A stretch of 64,000 nt of DNA from assembly GCA_022767745.1 (NCBI GenBank), contig JALENN010000011.1, forward strand, positions 22,054 through 86,053, given 5' to 3'. This DNA comes from Alistipes sp. (lineage in GTDB: Bacteria; Bacteroidota; Bacteroidia; Bacteroidales; Rikenellaceae). The notes below the pieces were generated by a model. It was not told where the DNA came from. It ran no database searches and worked only from the letters and a program-made list of their open reading frames with translations. A program made the position numbers and the translations under genes. The stretch's first letter is position 1. Each line of letters begins with the position of its first letter. This document shows, piece after piece, positions 26,082-36,138 of the stretch.

Positions 26082-26122
26082 AACGCGGCGGCGGCCCTTG
26101 AAGGGGTCGCCGCCGTTGTTTT
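26082..26122. terminator. Terminator between the TonB receptor and mntP
   Basis: An imperfect GC-rich stem: AAC-CGGCGGCG-CCC (from 26082) with GGG-CGCCGCCG-GTT, then TGTTTT. It lies between convergent genes and could act in both directions. Confidence 0.6.
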
Positions 26123-26140
26123 CACCTTATGGGGACGGGG

Positions 26141-26722
26141 TCACGCTCCGCCGCCAAGGTGCTCGACCAGCACGCGTACGCCTATGGCTATGAGGATTAT
26201 GCCGCCCCACAGGTCGGCCCTGATACGCCGCGCATAGCGGCCGCCGCACTTTATACCGAACAGCAGTCCGGCCATCGTCACGGCAAACGACACCAGGCCG
26301 ATCACCCACAACGGATATATGAGGTCCGACACCTCGTTCATGCCCATGCAGACGAACGATATGCCCACGGCCAGCGCATCGATGCTCGTGGCCAGCGCCA
26401 TGGTAAGTATGACCTTCGTATCGAGCGGATTGAAATGCTTGTTCTCCTCCTTGCCGAACGACTCCACCACCATGCGCCCGCCCAGAAAAAGCAGTATGGC
26501 AAACGCTATCCAGTGGTCGACGCTCTCGATCAGATGGCGGAAATAGTTCGTCCCGAGCCACCCTATCAGCGGGTTCAGCGCCTGAAACACCCCGAAGGCC
26601 AACGCCATCGTCAGCATGGGGCGCCAGCGTATACGTTCCATGATGACACCGCTGGCCACGGCCACGGCAAGGCAGTCCATCGACAGCCCCACGGCCAGGG
26701 CCCATATCTCGACATGAGTCAT
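26141..26722 (-). CDS. mntP: MntP-type manganese efflux pump
   Basis: 193 residues, six predicted transmembrane helices in two repeated halves. Each half has the acidic signature in a helix: GLSMDCLAVAV (helix 1) and ATSIDALAVG (helix 4), which line the ion path in MntP. It exports excess Mn2+ from the cytoplasm. The start ATG at 26722 gives a proper first helix. A candidate -7 box and a perfect palindrome lie in its leader. Confidence 0.93.
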   Translation of the reverse strand: MTHVEIWALAVGLSMDCLAVAVASGVIMERIRWRPMLTMALAFGVFQALNPLIGWLGTNYFRHLIESVDHWIAFAILLFLGGRMVVESFGKEENKHFNPLDTKVILTMALATSIDALAVGISFVCMGMNEVSDLIYPLWVIGLVSFAVTMAGLLFGIKCGGRYARRIRADLWGGIILIAIGVRVLVEHLGGGA

Positions 26723-26761
26723 GTTGTATCTATGCGATTAGTTGTTCCTCAATTCACCCGA

Positions 26762-26779
26762 CAGCGGCACGTGCCGCTG
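26762..26779. promoter_or_regulatory. 18-bp perfect palindrome at the mntP transcript start
   Basis: CAGCGGCACGTGCCGCTG reads the same on both strands. It lies 8 nt downstream of the mntP -7 element and 40 nt before the start codon, about where transcription should begin. It fits an operator for a dimeric repressor or activator, or a 5' hairpin in the mRNA. Confidence 0.55.
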
Positions 26780-26787
26780 CGGAGTGG

Positions 26788-26795
26788 CAAAGATA
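26788..26795 (-). promoter_or_regulatory. -7 element of mntP; content of the 26723-27076 gap
   Basis: TATCTTTG on the minus strand, giving a leader of about 60 nt to mntP. On the plus strand TACATTTG (27029-27036) is the candidate -7 box of the thioredoxin-like lipoprotein gene. No gene is supported in the 354-nt gap. The leader is too short for a yybP-ykoY manganese riboswitch. Confidence 0.55.
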
Positions 26796-27076
26796 GTGAA
26801 AGCAGAGTGCAGAAAAAACAGGCTTGCCCGATTTTTTATGCCGGGGCACATCCTATCTTATCAAAATATGGTCAACGCCGGACGCCGCACCAAGCCTGAA
26901 TCGCAGCTTGCGGTCTCCGCGCGGCCACGGCTCGACACACAAACAGCCCGCGCGGCGCATAATAAACCACAAAAGATTACGTTTTGAAGAAAAAGCCGCA
27001 AACGGAGCCGTAAATCGAAGATTTTGGCTACATTTGTGGTATAGCCCTCACGCGTCTGCGCCGAGGCCATCCAGCA

Positions 27077-28162
27077 ATGAAACACATCATGACCAAATAC
27101 CGCATTGCGGCCGCCGCCATCGTCGCGTCGCTGGCCACCGCCTGCTCCCACGGCATCAACTTCGATATCGAGGGACAGCTGGTCGACAATGCCGCCAGCG
27201 AGGTATATCTCATCGTCGAGAAGACCTCGGCCGACACGCTCGCCACAGCCGCCGTCGGCAGCGACAACCGCTTCCGCATCACGGGCCACGCCGACGAGCC
27301 CACCACGGCCGTCATCTGCGACGACAACGGCAACACGCTCACCACGCTGCTCCTGGAGAAGAACGCCCTGCAGATGCGCCCCGTACCCACGGAAGGGTAT
27401 GTGGTCGAGGGCGGTCCCGTCAACGACAAGTACAACATCGTGGCGAGGCGTCTTGCGGACATAACGCGCGAGGCATACCGCCTCGACCCGAGCGACAGCC
27501 TCTCGCGCGAGCGTTTCGACGCCCTGGCCACGAAATACCGCGACATAGTATCCACGGCCGTCGACGACAACATCGACAACATTATAGGCGTGGAGCTCTT
27601 CCTCTATCAGGAGAGCAAGGGCATGTCGGCCGAGCAGATGCGCAGGCGTTTCGACCAGTTCCCGGCCAAGATGCGCGAACTGACGGCCATGCGGCGCTTT
27701 GCCGAGTACATAGACATATACGAGCGTACCGAGGTGGGACAGAAATTCATCGACATGCCCCTGCACACAATATCGGGCGACACGTCGCTCGCCGAGGTAT
27801 GCGACGGCAAACGGCTCGTGCTGCTCGACTTCTGGGCCACATGGTGCTACCCCTGCATGCTCGAACTGCCCTACCTGCAGAAAGCATACACGCGCTATGC
27901 GCTTCAGGGGCTGGAGATATGCAGCATATCGCTCGACCGCTCGCCGGGCCGCTGGCGCGAATTCATCATGCGCAACGACATGCTATGGACCAATGCCATA
28001 GACGTGCACGGACCTGACGACGCCGGCACCTGCGCCGTGGAGACATACGGGCTGCAGTCCATCCCGGCCAACTTCCTCATCGCCGCCGACGGCACCATCA
28101 TCGCCCGCAACCTGCGGGGCGAGCAACTGCTGGCCGCACTGGAGAAGTATTTCGGCAACTGA
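27077..28162 (+). CDS. Thioredoxin-fold lipoprotein (DUF4369 plus TlpA/AhpC-like domain)
   Basis: 361 residues. Signal peptide with lipobox (SLATAC). Residues about 25-130 are a DUF4369-type beta domain (FDIEGQLVDNAASEVYLIV), residues about 130-225 a helical linker, and residues about 225-361 a thioredoxin fold with LLDFWATWCYPCMLELPYLQ, cis-Pro loop in QSIPANFLIA. The CxxC pair suggests a periplasmic disulfide reductase; partner proteins are unknown. It may receive electrons from the DsbD-type protein at the start of the window, which is inference. Confidence 0.88.
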   Translation: MKHIMTKYRIAAAAIVASLATACSHGINFDIEGQLVDNAASEVYLIVEKTSADTLATAAVGSDNRFRITGHADEPTTAVICDDNGNTLTTLLLEKNALQMRPVPTEGYVVEGGPVNDKYNIVARRLADITREAYRLDPSDSLSRERFDALATKYRDIVSTAVDDNIDNIIGVELFLYQESKGMSAEQMRRRFDQFPAKMRELTAMRRFAEYIDIYERTEVGQKFIDMPLHTISGDTSLAEVCDGKRLVLLDFWATWCYPCMLELPYLQKAYTRYALQGLEICSISLDRSPGRWREFIMRNDMLWTNAIDVHGPDDAGTCAVETYGLQSIPANFLIAADGTIIARNLRGEQLLAALEKYFGN

Positions 28163-28217
28163 CACCCGCCGCAGGGTGGCCCGGAATGCCGCACACGAAA
28201 AAAAAGTGTAAAATAAA

Positions 28218-28249
28218 TTTGCATTTTATAATTTTTCGCCATACATTTG
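28218..28249 (+). promoter_or_regulatory. Consensus promoter of tRNA-Arg
   Basis: TTTG (28218-28221), 20 nt, TACATTTG (28242-28249), 19 nt before the mature tRNA end. A perfect match to the Bacteroidetes consensus. Confidence 0.75.
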
Positions 28250-28268
28250 CACTCGCAACAAGCAAAAT

Positions 28269-28342
28269 GGCTCCGTAGCTCAACTGAATAGAGTACTTGA
28301 CTACGGATCAAGCGGTTACAGGTTTGAATCCTGTCGGAGTCA
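28269..28342 (+). tRNA. tRNA-Arg (anticodon ACG)
   Basis: A full cloverleaf can be drawn: acceptor GGCTCCG with CGGAGTC, D stem GCTC/GAGT, anticodon stem CTTGA/TCAAG with loop CTACGGA (ACG at positions 34-36), T stem ACAGG/CCTGT with a TTTGAAT loop. The discriminator is A28342; CCA is not encoded. It reads CGU and, after A-to-I editing of position 34, CGC and CGA. Confidence 0.95.
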
Positions 28343-28349
28343 CTGAAAA

Positions 28350-28374
28350 GGGTTACGGAAACGTAACCCTTTTT
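28350..28374 (+). terminator. Terminator of tRNA-Arg
   Basis: GGGTTACG (28350-28357), GAAA loop, CGTAACCC (28362-28369), then TTTTT. Confidence 0.85.
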
Positions 28375-28539
28375 CTGTATCTGCACCCCGCCGCCGCCAC
28401 TCCCGGCGTCGCGACACGCACCGCAATCCGAAAATAAACATTAAATTTGCAACGGCATTCCCCGCTCCGACTGAAAGTCAAACCATTCCGTCGTGGCAGG
28501 ACTGCAACAAGGACAAACACCCTAATAACAGAAAGACAG

Positions 28540-29691
28540 ATGTATAATTTCGAATTTCAGAATCCCGTGAAGCTCATCTTCGGCAAGGACTCGATAGCCC
28601 GTATCGCCGAGGAGATTCCCGCCGGCAGCAAGGTGATGCTCACCTTCGGCGGCGGCAGCGTAAAACGCAACGGCGTATATGATCAGGTGACCAAGGCGCT
28701 GGCAGGGCGCGACGTGGTCGAATTCTGGGGCATCGAGCCCAATCCCAAATACGAGACCCTTGTCGAGGCCATAGCGCTGGCCCGCCGCGAGGGTGTCGAC
28801 TTCCTGCTGGCCGTAGGCGGCGGCTCGGTAATCGACGGCACGAAGTTCATCGCCGCAGCCATACCATACGAGGGCGAGGCCTGGGACATAATCACGCGCC
28901 ACGACGTCGTAACCAAGGCCGTGCCCCTGGCCACGGTGCTCACGCTGCCCGCCACGGGCTCGGAGATGAACAACGGCGCCGTCATCTCGCGCCGCTCGAC
29001 ACACGAGAAGTTCCCATTCCACTCGGATCTGGTTTATCCGCGCTTCTCGGTGCTCGACCCGTGTGTAACCTTCTCGCTGCCGAAGAAGATGGTCGCCGCA
29101 GGTCTGGCCGACACCTTCGTACACGTCATGGAGCAGTACATGACCTACCCCGTAGATGCCCGTGTCATGGACCGCTGGGCCGAGGGCCTGCTGCAGACGG
29201 TGATGGAGATATCGCCCGCAGCCATGGCCGAGAACCCCGACTACGACACCATGGCCAACTTCATGCTCTGCGCCACGATGGGCCTCAACGGCTTCATCGC
29301 CATGGGCGTACCGCAGGACTGGGCCACGCACATGATAGGCCACGAGCTGACGGCCCTGCACGAGATCACGCACGGCGTGACGCTGGCCATCGTGCTGCCG
29401 CAGCTGCTGCGCGTGATGCGCGACGACAAGCACGACAAGCTGCTGCAATATGCCGAGCGCGTGCTTGGCATCACCGAGGGTGACGACGAGGCCCGCATCG
29501 ACGAGGCCATACGCCGCACCGAGGAGTACTTCCACTCGCTGGGCATAGCCACCCGCCTGTCGGAGTACGGCGTCGGACAGCAGACCGTCGACGAGATCGT
29601 GCGCCGCTTCACCGAGCGCGGCTCGGTATGGGGCGAGCGCGGCGACGTGACGCCCGACAAGGTGCGCATGATTCTCGAGAAGGCGCTCTGA
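28540..29691 (+). CDS. Iron-containing alcohol dehydrogenase (YqhD/BDH-like)
   Basis: 383 residues from the ATG at 28540. The nucleotide-binding motif is AVGGGSVIDGTKFIAAA (about residues 92-108). The metal-binding His and Asp residues are in ADTFVHVMEQY, HMIGHELTALHEITHG. It resembles YqhD and butanol dehydrogenases that reduce short aldehydes with NAD(P)H, perhaps to regenerate oxidised cofactor in fermentation; the substrate is not clear. TAAATTTG (28442-28449) is a candidate -7 box. A strong terminator follows. Confidence 0.92.
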   Translation: MYNFEFQNPVKLIFGKDSIARIAEEIPAGSKVMLTFGGGSVKRNGVYDQVTKALAGRDVVEFWGIEPNPKYETLVEAIALARREGVDFLLAVGGGSVIDGTKFIAAAIPYEGEAWDIITRHDVVTKAVPLATVLTLPATGSEMNNGAVISRRSTHEKFPFHSDLVYPRFSVLDPCVTFSLPKKMVAAGLADTFVHVMEQYMTYPVDARVMDRWAEGLLQTVMEISPAAMAENPDYDTMANFMLCATMGLNGFIAMGVPQDWATHMIGHELTALHEITHGVTLAIVLPQLLRVMRDDKHDKLLQYAERVLGITEGDDEARIDEAIRRTEEYFHSLGIATRLSEYGVGQQTVDEIVRRFTERGSVWGERGDVTPDKVRMILEKAL

Positions 29692-29714
29692 CGGATCGCC
29701 GACCCACATCGCAG

Positions 29715-29760
29715 CGAAGGCTGCGGCGGACTGCAGGTCTGCCGCAGCCTTCGGTTTTTT
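29715..29760 (+). terminator. Terminator of the alcohol dehydrogenase gene
   Basis: Perfect 13-bp stem CGAAGGCTGCGGC (29715-29727) with GCCGCAGCCTTCG (29741-29753), then G and six T residues. Confidence 0.9.
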
Positions 29761-29791
29761 ACGCCGCAGCGCCATATTCCGCGCCCGCACG

Positions 29792-29823
29792 GTTGGAGAA
29801 ACGGCCCGCTTGTCGTACCTTTG
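29792..29823 (+). promoter_or_regulatory. Promoter of metF-metH
   Basis: GTTG (29792-29795), 20 nt, TACCTTTG (29816-29823). The leader to metF is only about 25 nt, leaving no room for a SAM or cobalamin riboswitch. Confidence 0.6.
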
Positions 29824-29856
29824 CTGCGTATATACAGATATAAAATAATACCGACA

Positions 29857-30810
29857 ATGAGCGTCGCAACATTTCTCGCCGAGCCACATACGACGGCCTT
29901 CTCGTTCGAGGTGCTGCCACCCCTCAGGGGACGCGGCATAGAACAGCTCTTCGCTTCGATCGACCGTCTCATGCCTTTCAATCCGGCATACATCAACATA
30001 ACGACACACCGCACCGAAGTGGTCTACCGCCAGATCTCGGAGGGCGTCTTCCAGCGTACGTCACAGCGCACGCGCCCCGGTTCGGTAGCCGTAGCCGCCG
30101 CCCTGCGTGGCCGTTACGGCATACCCGCCGTGCCGCACGTCATCTGCAGCGGCTTCACCCGCGCCGAACTCGAGAACGAACTCATCGACCTGTCGTATCT
30201 CGGCATCACCGACCTGCTTGTGCTGCGCGGCGACCGCGCCCGCGGCGAGAACCGTTTCATCCCCACCGACGGAGGACACGAACACGCCGTTGAACTCTGC
30301 CGCCAGGTCGAGGAGTTCAACGCCGGCCGCATGACCGACGGCGAGGAGTATGCTCCGCTCGAGCGCCCCTTCTCGTTCGGGGTGGCGGGCTATCCCGAGA
30401 AGCACGAGGAGGCGATGAACCTCGACACCGACATCGAGTACCTCAAGGCCAAGATCGACGCCGGCGCCCGTTACGTCGTGACACAGATGTTCTTCGACAA
30501 CAGCCGCTATTTCGACTTCGTGACCCGCTGCCGCGCGGCTGGCATCACCGTGCCCGTAATCCCGGGCCTGAAGCCCCTGACGTCGCTCACGCAGCAGGCG
30601 CTGCTGCCCAAGACCTTCCACATCGACCTGCCGATGGAGCTGGCGGCCGAGCTGCGCCGCTGCCGCACGAACGACGACGTGAAGGCCCTCGGCGTGGAGT
30701 GGGGCACGGCACAGGCGCGCGAGCTGAAGGCGGCGAACGTCCCCAGCATACACTTCTACTCGATGAACGCCACGGCCAGTGTCGAGGCCATAGCCCGACA
30801 GGTATATTGA
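29857..30810 (+). CDS. metF: Methylenetetrahydrofolate reductase
   Basis: 317 residues, a TIM barrel flavoprotein. Motifs: FSFEVLPPLRG (catalytic Glu), YINITTHRT, LLVLRGDRA, FSFGVAGYPEKHEEA, YVVTQMFFDN, VIPGLKPLTS. It reduces 5,10-methylene-THF to 5-methyl-THF, the methyl donor used by MetH encoded 40 nt downstream. The ATG at 29857 gives the usual short N-terminus before the first strand. Confidence 0.96.
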   Translation: MSVATFLAEPHTTAFSFEVLPPLRGRGIEQLFASIDRLMPFNPAYINITTHRTEVVYRQISEGVFQRTSQRTRPGSVAVAAALRGRYGIPAVPHVICSGFTRAELENELIDLSYLGITDLLVLRGDRARGENRFIPTDGGHEHAVELCRQVEEFNAGRMTDGEEYAPLERPFSFGVAGYPEKHEEAMNLDTDIEYLKAKIDAGARYVVTQMFFDNSRYFDFVTRCRAAGITVPVIPGLKPLTSLTQQALLPKTFHIDLPMELAAELRRCRTNDDVKALGVEWGTAQARELKAANVPSIHFYSMNATASVEAIARQVY

Positions 30811-30850
30811 CCCCTGACGCCGCCACGGCGGCACAAGAGACCGACAAGAC

Positions 30851-33800
30851 ATGACCGACAGAGAAACAATAGAACAGGCCATCGGCCGCCGCATACTCGT
30901 CCTCGACGGCGCCATGGGTACCATGATACAGCGCTGCGGCCTTACGGAGGAGGACTTCCGCGGCGAGGAGTTCCGCGACCACCCCGTGAAGCTGCAGGGC
31001 AACAACGACATGCTGGTGCTGACTCGCCCCGACGTGATCGCATCGATACACCGCGAGTACCTTGAGGCGGGTGCCGACATAATCGAGACCGACACCTTCA
31101 ACGCACAGGCCGTATCGCAGGCCGAATACCACACCGAATCGCTCGTACGCCGCATCAACGGGGCTGCGGCACGCATCGCGCGCGCCGAGGCCGACCGCAT
31201 GACGGCCGCAACGCCCCACAAGCCGCGCTTCGTGGCCGGATCGGTCGGGCCTACGGGCAAGACGGCCTCGATGTCGCCCGACGTCGAGAACCCCGCCTTC
31301 CGTGCCGTGGACTTCGACACGCTGCGCGCGGCCTACGCCGAACAGATGGAGGCCCTCGTCGAGGGCGGCGTCGACCTGCTGCTCATCGAGACCGTATTCG
31401 ACACCCTGAACGCCAAGGCGGCACTCGACGCCGCCGAGGAGGCATTCCGCCGCACGGGACGGCGCGTGCCGCTGATGCTCTCGGCAACGATAGCCGATGC
31501 CGCGGGACGCACCCTCTCGGGACAGACCGTCGAGGCGCTCATCATCTCGGTGGCCCACGCGCCGCTCTTCTCGGTGGGACTCAACTGTTCGTTCGGGGCG
31601 GCGCAGATGACACCCTTCCTGCGGCAGTTAGCACAGGCCGCGCCCTGCCACGTGAGCGTACACCCCAATGCCGGCATTCCCGACGCCATGGGCCGCTACG
31701 ACCAGACGCCCGAGATGATGGCGCGCGACATACGCCGCTTCGTCGACGAGGGCCTTGTCGACATCGTGGGCGGCTGCTGCGGCTCGACACCCGACCACAT
31801 ACGCGCCATAGCCGAGGCCGTGGCCACGCCTTCAGCCAAATGGCACACTGCGGCCACGCCGCGCGGATGGCTCTCGGGCCTTGACGAGTTCTCCGCCGAC
31901 AGCGCCTTCATCAACGTAGGCGAACGGTGCAACGTGGCCGGCAGCCGCAAGTTCCTGCGGCTGATAAAGGAGAAGTCGTACGACGAGGCCCTCGGCATAG
32001 CCCGCAAGCAGGTGCGCGACGGGGCCATGATTCTCGACATCAACATGGACGACGCGATGATAGACACGCGCACCGAGATGGTACACTTCCTCAACCTCAT
32101 GGCATCGGACCCCGAGGTGGCACGACTGCCGTGGATGATCGATTCGTCGCGCTTCGAGGTGATAGAGGCCGCACTGAAGTGCATACAGGGCAAGGCCATA
32201 GTAAACTCGCTCTCGCTAAAGGAGGGCGAGCAGATCTTCCTCGAGCATGCGCGCCGCGTGCGCGAGCTGGGAGCGGCGCTGGTCGTCATGGCTTTCGACG
32301 AGCAGGGACAGGCGGTCACCTACGAACGCAAGATCGAGGTGTGCGCCCGCGCCTACCGTCTCCTCACCGAGCAGGCGGGATTCGACCCCCGCGACATAAT
32401 CTTCGACCCCAACGTGCTGACCATAGCCACCGGCATGAAGGAGCACGACGCCTACGCCCTCGACTTCATACGCGCCACGCGCTGGATACACGAGCACCTG
32501 CCCCACGCCCGCGTCAGCGGCGGCATAAGCAACCTGTCGTTCGCGCTGCGCGGCAACAACTACATGCGTGAGGCGATGCATGCCGTATTCCTCTACCACG
32601 CCATCGCCGCAGGGCTAGATATGGCCATCGTCAACCCCGCCTCGAAGGTTATGTACGGCGACATACCGGCCGATCTGCTCGAGGCCCTCGAGGATGTGAT
32701 TCTCTGCCGCCGCGACGATGCCACGGAGCGCCTTGTGGCCATGGCCGCGCGCTTCAACGGCGAGGAGGCCGCCGCCGACACCGCCGCCACGGTCGACCGC
32801 AGCACCATACCACTCGAACAGCGCCTCGCCGAGGCACTCGAACGCGGCGACGACGAATACCTCGAGGCCGACCTCAACGAGGCCCTCACCGCATACCCCG
32901 CCGCGGCCGACATAATCGAGGGGCCGCTCATGAGCGGCATGACACGCGTCGGCGAACTCTTCGGCGCGGGCAAGATGTTCCTGCCGCAGGTAGTAAAGAC
33001 GGCCCGCACGATGAAACGCGCCGTCGAAATTCTCCGCCCGCATATCGAGAGTACCCGCAGCGCCACACCGTCGCATTCGGCCGGCAGGTTCCTGATAGCC
33101 ACCGTCAAGGGCGACGTACACGACATCGGGAAGAACATCGCGGGCGTGGTGCTCGCATGCAACAACTTCGAGGTAACGGACCTCGGGGTGATGGTCCCGG
33201 CGGAGAAGATCGTCGAGGAGGCCATCTCCCGCAAGGCCGACTTCATCGGACTGAGCGGACTGATAACGCCCTCGCTCGACGAGATGTGCCGCGTGGCGGA
33301 GCGCCTGCGCGAGGCGGGCGTTGACGTGCCCCTCTTCATCGGCGGCGCAACCACCTCGGCACTCCATACGGCCGTGAAGATTGCCCCACTGTACGGCGGT
33401 CCCGTATTACATGTAAAGGATGCGGCACAGAACCCCATCCTCGCCATGCGTCTTGCGGGCGACGAGCGTGAGCGGACAATCGCCTGCCTGCGCTTCGAAC
33501 AGGAGCAGTTGCGGCAGAAGATGCAGCAGACCGAGGTTGCCTCGCTCACCGAGGCACAGGCGCTGGAGATGCGCCCCGCAATAGACTGGGCACACGAAGA
33601 GCTGCCGAAGCCTTCATACGAGGGAGTGCGCACCTTCGACATCGCCGTCGACGAGGTACGTGAATATATCAACTGGATACACTTCCGCAACCTGTGGGGC
33701 GTACGCAGCGGTACACCCGAAGCCGAGCATCTCATGGACGAAGCCCGCCAAGCGCTCGACCGCATAGCCCGCCGGCACCACCTGCGCGCCGAGGTGGGAT

Positions 33801-34384
33801 TCTTCCCCGCCTACGGCACCGATGACAGCATCGTCGTCTCGCACACGGCCGGATGCCCGTGCTGCGGCGGCGACACGAAACAGATCGCCATCGCCACCCC
33901 CCGCCAGCGGCGTCCCAATGCCGGGGGCGAATGCCTTGCCCTTGCCGACTTCGTCGCACCCGAGGGGATGGGCGACCACATAGGAGCCTTCGCCGTAACC
34001 GTATCGCCATCGTTCGTGCAGGAGGTCGAGCGGTTCAAGGCCGAGGGCGACCAGTACGAGGCACTGCTCATGCAGAGCATAGGCGACCGTCTGGCCGAGG
34101 CGGCCAGCGAGATGCTCCACGCCCGCGTGCGTCGCGAATTGTGGGGATACGCCCCCGACGAGAATCTGACTGTAAAGCAGATGTACCAGGCTGCATACCG
34201 TGGCATACGCCCCGCCGTCGGCTACCCCTCGCTGCCCGACCAGCGGGCCATATTCCCGCTCGCGCAGCTGCTCGATTTCGCCGCCGCAGGTATCACCCTC
34301 ACCGAGAACGGGGCGATGTATCCCCAGTCGTCGGTGTGCGGTCTATACATTGCCTCGCCCCACGCACGGTACTTCGTCGTATAG
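30851..34384 (+). CDS. metH: Cobalamin-dependent methionine synthase
   Basis: 1177 residues with all four modules. Homocysteine-binding barrel at 1-330 ([10 protein letters not shown]; zinc Cys in LNCSFGA and GGCCGSTP). Pterin-binding barrel at about 345-620 ([16 protein letters not shown]). Cobalamin cap and Rossmann domain at about 640-890 with DVHDIGKNI supplying the axial His. C-terminal SAM-binding activation domain at about 900-1177 ([18 protein letters not shown]). The activation domain looks somewhat shorter than in Escherichia coli (total 1227). It makes methionine from homocysteine and 5-methyl-THF, so B12 supply is required. Operon partner of metF. Confidence 0.97.
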   Translation: MTDRETIEQAIGRRILVLDGAMGTMIQRCGLTEEDFRGEEFRDHPVKLQGNNDMLVLTRPDVIASIHREYLEAGADIIETDTFNAQAVSQAEYHTESLVRRINGAAARIARAEADRMTAATPHKPRFVAGSVGPTGKTASMSPDVENPAFRAVDFDTLRAAYAEQMEALVEGGVDLLLIETVFDTLNAKAALDAAEEAFRRTGRRVPLMLSATIADAAGRTLSGQTVEALIISVAHAPLFSVGLNCSFGAAQMTPFLRQLAQAAPCHVSVHPNAGIPDAMGRYDQTPEMMARDIRRFVDEGLVDIVGGCCGSTPDHIRAIAEAVATPSAKWHTAATPRGWLSGLDEFSADSAFINVGERCNVAGSRKFLRLIKEKSYDEALGIARKQVRDGAMILDINMDDAMIDTRTEMVHFLNLMASDPEVARLPWMIDSSRFEVIEAALKCIQGKAIVNSLSLKEGEQIFLEHARRVRELGAALVVMAFDEQGQAVTYERKIEVCARAYRLLTEQAGFDPRDIIFDPNVLTIATGMKEHDAYALDFIRATRWIHEHLPHARVSGGISNLSFALRGNNYMREAMHAVFLYHAIAAGLDMAIVNPASKVMYGDIPADLLEALEDVILCRRDDATERLVAMAARFNGEEAAADTAATVDRSTIPLEQRLAEALERGDDEYLEADLNEALTAYPAAADIIEGPLMSGMTRVGELFGAGKMFLPQVVKTARTMKRAVEILRPHIESTRSATPSHSAGRFLIATVKGDVHDIGKNIAGVVLACNNFEVTDLGVMVPAEKIVEEAISRKADFIGLSGLITPSLDEMCRVAERLREAGVDVPLFIGGATTSALHTAVKIAPLYGGPVLHVKDAAQNPILAMRLAGDERERTIACLRFEQEQLRQKMQQTEVASLTEAQALEMRPAIDWAHEELPKPSYEGVRTFDIAVDEVREYINWIHFRNLWGVRSGTPEAEHLMDEARQALDRIARRHHLRAEVGFFPAYGTDDSIVVSHTAGCPCCGGDTKQIAIATPRQRRPNAGGECLALADFVAPEGMGDHIGAFAVTVSPSFVQEVERFKAEGDQYEALLMQSIGDRLAEAASEMLHARVRRELWGYAPDENLTVKQMYQAAYRGIRPAVGYPSLPDQRAIFPLAQLLDFAAAGITLTENGAMYPQSSVCGLYIASPHARYFVV

Positions 34385-34406
34385 CACTGCCCCGGCGCAT
34401 CAAACA

Positions 34407-34444
34407 CATAAGCCGCACTCCCCCGACTGGAAGTGCGGCTTATG
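34407..34444. terminator. Bidirectional terminator after metH
   Basis: Stem CATAAGCCGCACT (34407-34419) with AGTGCGGCTTATG (34432-34444), 13 bp, between the convergent metH and YhcH-type genes. Confidence 0.75.
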
Positions 34445-34467
34445 CATATGTTTCGGGCGTTTCGGCC

Positions 34468-34917
34468 TCAGATCCTAACCTTGAAAATACACTTCTTGAC
34501 GTGGCCCTCGCCAAGCATGGGGGCGTGTCCGTCCTCGGGGAAGAGGATCGAGAACTGCCCCTCACCCACGGTGTAGAAACACTGCGGTATGTCGGTGAAG
34601 AGCTGTATGTCCTTCGCCTCGTCGAACTCGGTCTCGGCCTTGGTGCAATCCTTCATTTCGCTCCAGCCGAAGGTCTCCTGCGGGCCGCGCAGCAGCAGCT
34701 GGATGTCGATATAACGGCGATGCAGCTCAAGGCGGGCCTGCGACAGGTCGCGCAGGTCGAGCTCCTGCACGTTGACGAAGATGTTGTCGCCGTCGATGTC
34801 GTGACGGCCGCATGCCAGGGCAGCAACGTCGTGCGTGTCGATGAAGTCGAACACGGCCTTGAAACGCGGGTGGAGCGACACGTAACGCTCCTTGTTTTTC
34901 AATGAATCCAGAATCAT
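34468..34917 (-). CDS. YhcH/YjgK/YiaL family protein
   Basis: 149 residues, the family length. A cupin-like beta sandwich with metal-site motifs RRYIDIQLLLRG and ILFPEDGHAPMLG, and the closing KKCIFKV strand. Relatives include EbgC and YiaL, linked to sugar or sialic acid use, possibly as anomerases or isomerases; the substrate is unknown. No sugar operon surrounds it here. Last gene of a long minus-strand run. Confidence 0.9.
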   Translation of the reverse strand: MILDSLKNKERYVSLHPRFKAVFDFIDTHDVAALACGRHDIDGDNIFVNVQELDLRDLSQARLELHRRYIDIQLLLRGPQETFGWSEMKDCTKAETEFDEAKDIQLFTDIPQCFYTVGEGQFSILFPEDGHAPMLGEGHVKKCIFKVRI

Positions 34918-34971
34918 GGTCTATATCTGTTTTTGTTTGGACTGACTCTTTTGCTGCCACCCGCCTCCGGT

Positions 34972-36090
34972 CTAACGCCCGTTGTAGCGCAGGCGCACGA
35001 ATACGGGATAGTGGTCCGAATACTCCATAGAATCGACCACGCCGTACGACAGCGGCTCGAACTCGTCGGAGCAGAGTACGTAGTCGATGCGCAGCAGGTC
35101 GAAGAAACCGCGGTAGGTATGCGAATATCCCGACCCCGCTTCGCGGAAGGCATCCTTCAGGTCACGGCTTACGGTGCGGTAGGTGTACGATGCAGGCGTG
35201 TCGTTGAAATCGCCGCATACGATCACCGGATAGGGCGACGCAACGATCATCGAGTCGAGCATGCGCGCATGCAGGGCGCGGTTGCGGTTGTTCTCGGCAA
35301 GGCGCGATACTATGTCGCGCAGTTTCTTCTCGCTGTCACCGTCGTCGAGGAACTCGCGCTGCTCGATATAGCGGCTGTCGTCGCTGTTTATGGCCGTCGT
35401 ATGCAGGTGCACGCTGAAGACACGCACCGTGTCGTCACGCATGGCCACGTCGGCCCATACGAAGTTCTTCATCGTATCTATGCGGCCGGCACGCACCATC
35501 GGGTAGCGGCTGTAAATCGCAGGGCTGAGCTGCGCCCGCGACACCTTGCGCGGCAGCGGGTGCAGCGGTTCGAGCAGCGAGTCGGCGATGTCGTTGAAAC
35601 CGCTCTCCTGAATGCAGAGGATATCGGGATTGAACTCCTTCACCCGCGCCACTATTGAGTCGATGCAACGTTCGCGGTCGTCGCCGATGAAGCTGCGCAG
35701 GTTATAGGTCATAACCTTCACCGCCGTACGCTCGTACTCGGGTTCGCCGTAGCTGCGGCGGAACGTCACCTTATAGAACATCGACAGGTTGAACAGGGCA
35801 ATGACCGTAAGCAGCACCATAGGCACCATCATGCCCACGCGCCAGCGTACGATCCAGTAGAGCGTCAGCAGCAGCTGCGCGGCATACACGAAAGGGGCTA
35901 TCAGCCCCACCGTCGAGACCCATCCCGTCACATCGGGGCCCAGCGCCGGCACCAGCAGCGTAGCCACGAACAGCACGGCAACACACGCCGAGAGCGCCAT
36001 CATAACGATGTCGAACACCAATCCGGCAACCGAGCGCCGTTTCTTGCGCCGCTCGCCGTAGCTCGTTATGTCGCGATAGAACTCCGCCAT
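34972..36090 (-). CDS. Membrane-anchored endonuclease/exonuclease/phosphatase family protein
   Basis: 372 residues. Three hydrophobic segments (about 23-45, 56-78 and 86-108) are followed by an EEP hydrolase domain: MTYNLRSF, ILCIQESGF (metal Glu), VHLHTTAI, VICGDFNDTPAS, SDHYPVFVRL (catalytic Asp-His). The hydrolase lies outside the membrane if the usual topology holds. EEP enzymes cleave phosphodiesters of nucleic acids, phosphoinositides or sphingomyelin; in Bacteroidetes this membrane-anchored group is common but unassigned. 48 nt downstream of the rhomboid gene. Confidence 0.9.
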   Translation of the reverse strand: MAEFYRDITSYGERRKKRRSVAGLVFDIVMMALSACVAVLFVATLLVPALGPDVTGWVSTVGLIAPFVYAAQLLLTLYWIVRWRVGMMVPMVLLTVIALFNLSMFYKVTFRRSYGEPEYERTAVKVMTYNLRSFIGDDRERCIDSIVARVKEFNPDILCIQESGFNDIADSLLEPLHPLPRKVSRAQLSPAIYSRYPMVRAGRIDTMKNFVWADVAMRDDTVRVFSVHLHTTAINSDDSRYIEQREFLDDGDSEKKLRDIVSRLAENNRNRALHARMLDSMIVASPYPVIVCGDFNDTPASYTYRTVSRDLKDAFREAGSGYSHTYRGFFDLLRIDYVLCSDEFEPLSYGVVDSMEYSDHYPVFVRLRYNGR

Positions 36091-36138
36091 GACTATACCG
36101 TTAGGTTGTTTGTCCGCATCCGCTCCGTTACGTCCCCG

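Noticed and set aside
26723..26790. yybP-ykoY manganese riboswitch before mntP
   Set aside because: The leader is about 60 nt, too short, and only a simple palindrome is present.
29700..29857. SAM or cobalamin riboswitch before metF-metH
   Set aside because: The -7 element at 29816 leaves a leader of about 25 nt, and the hairpin upstream is the terminator of the preceding gene.
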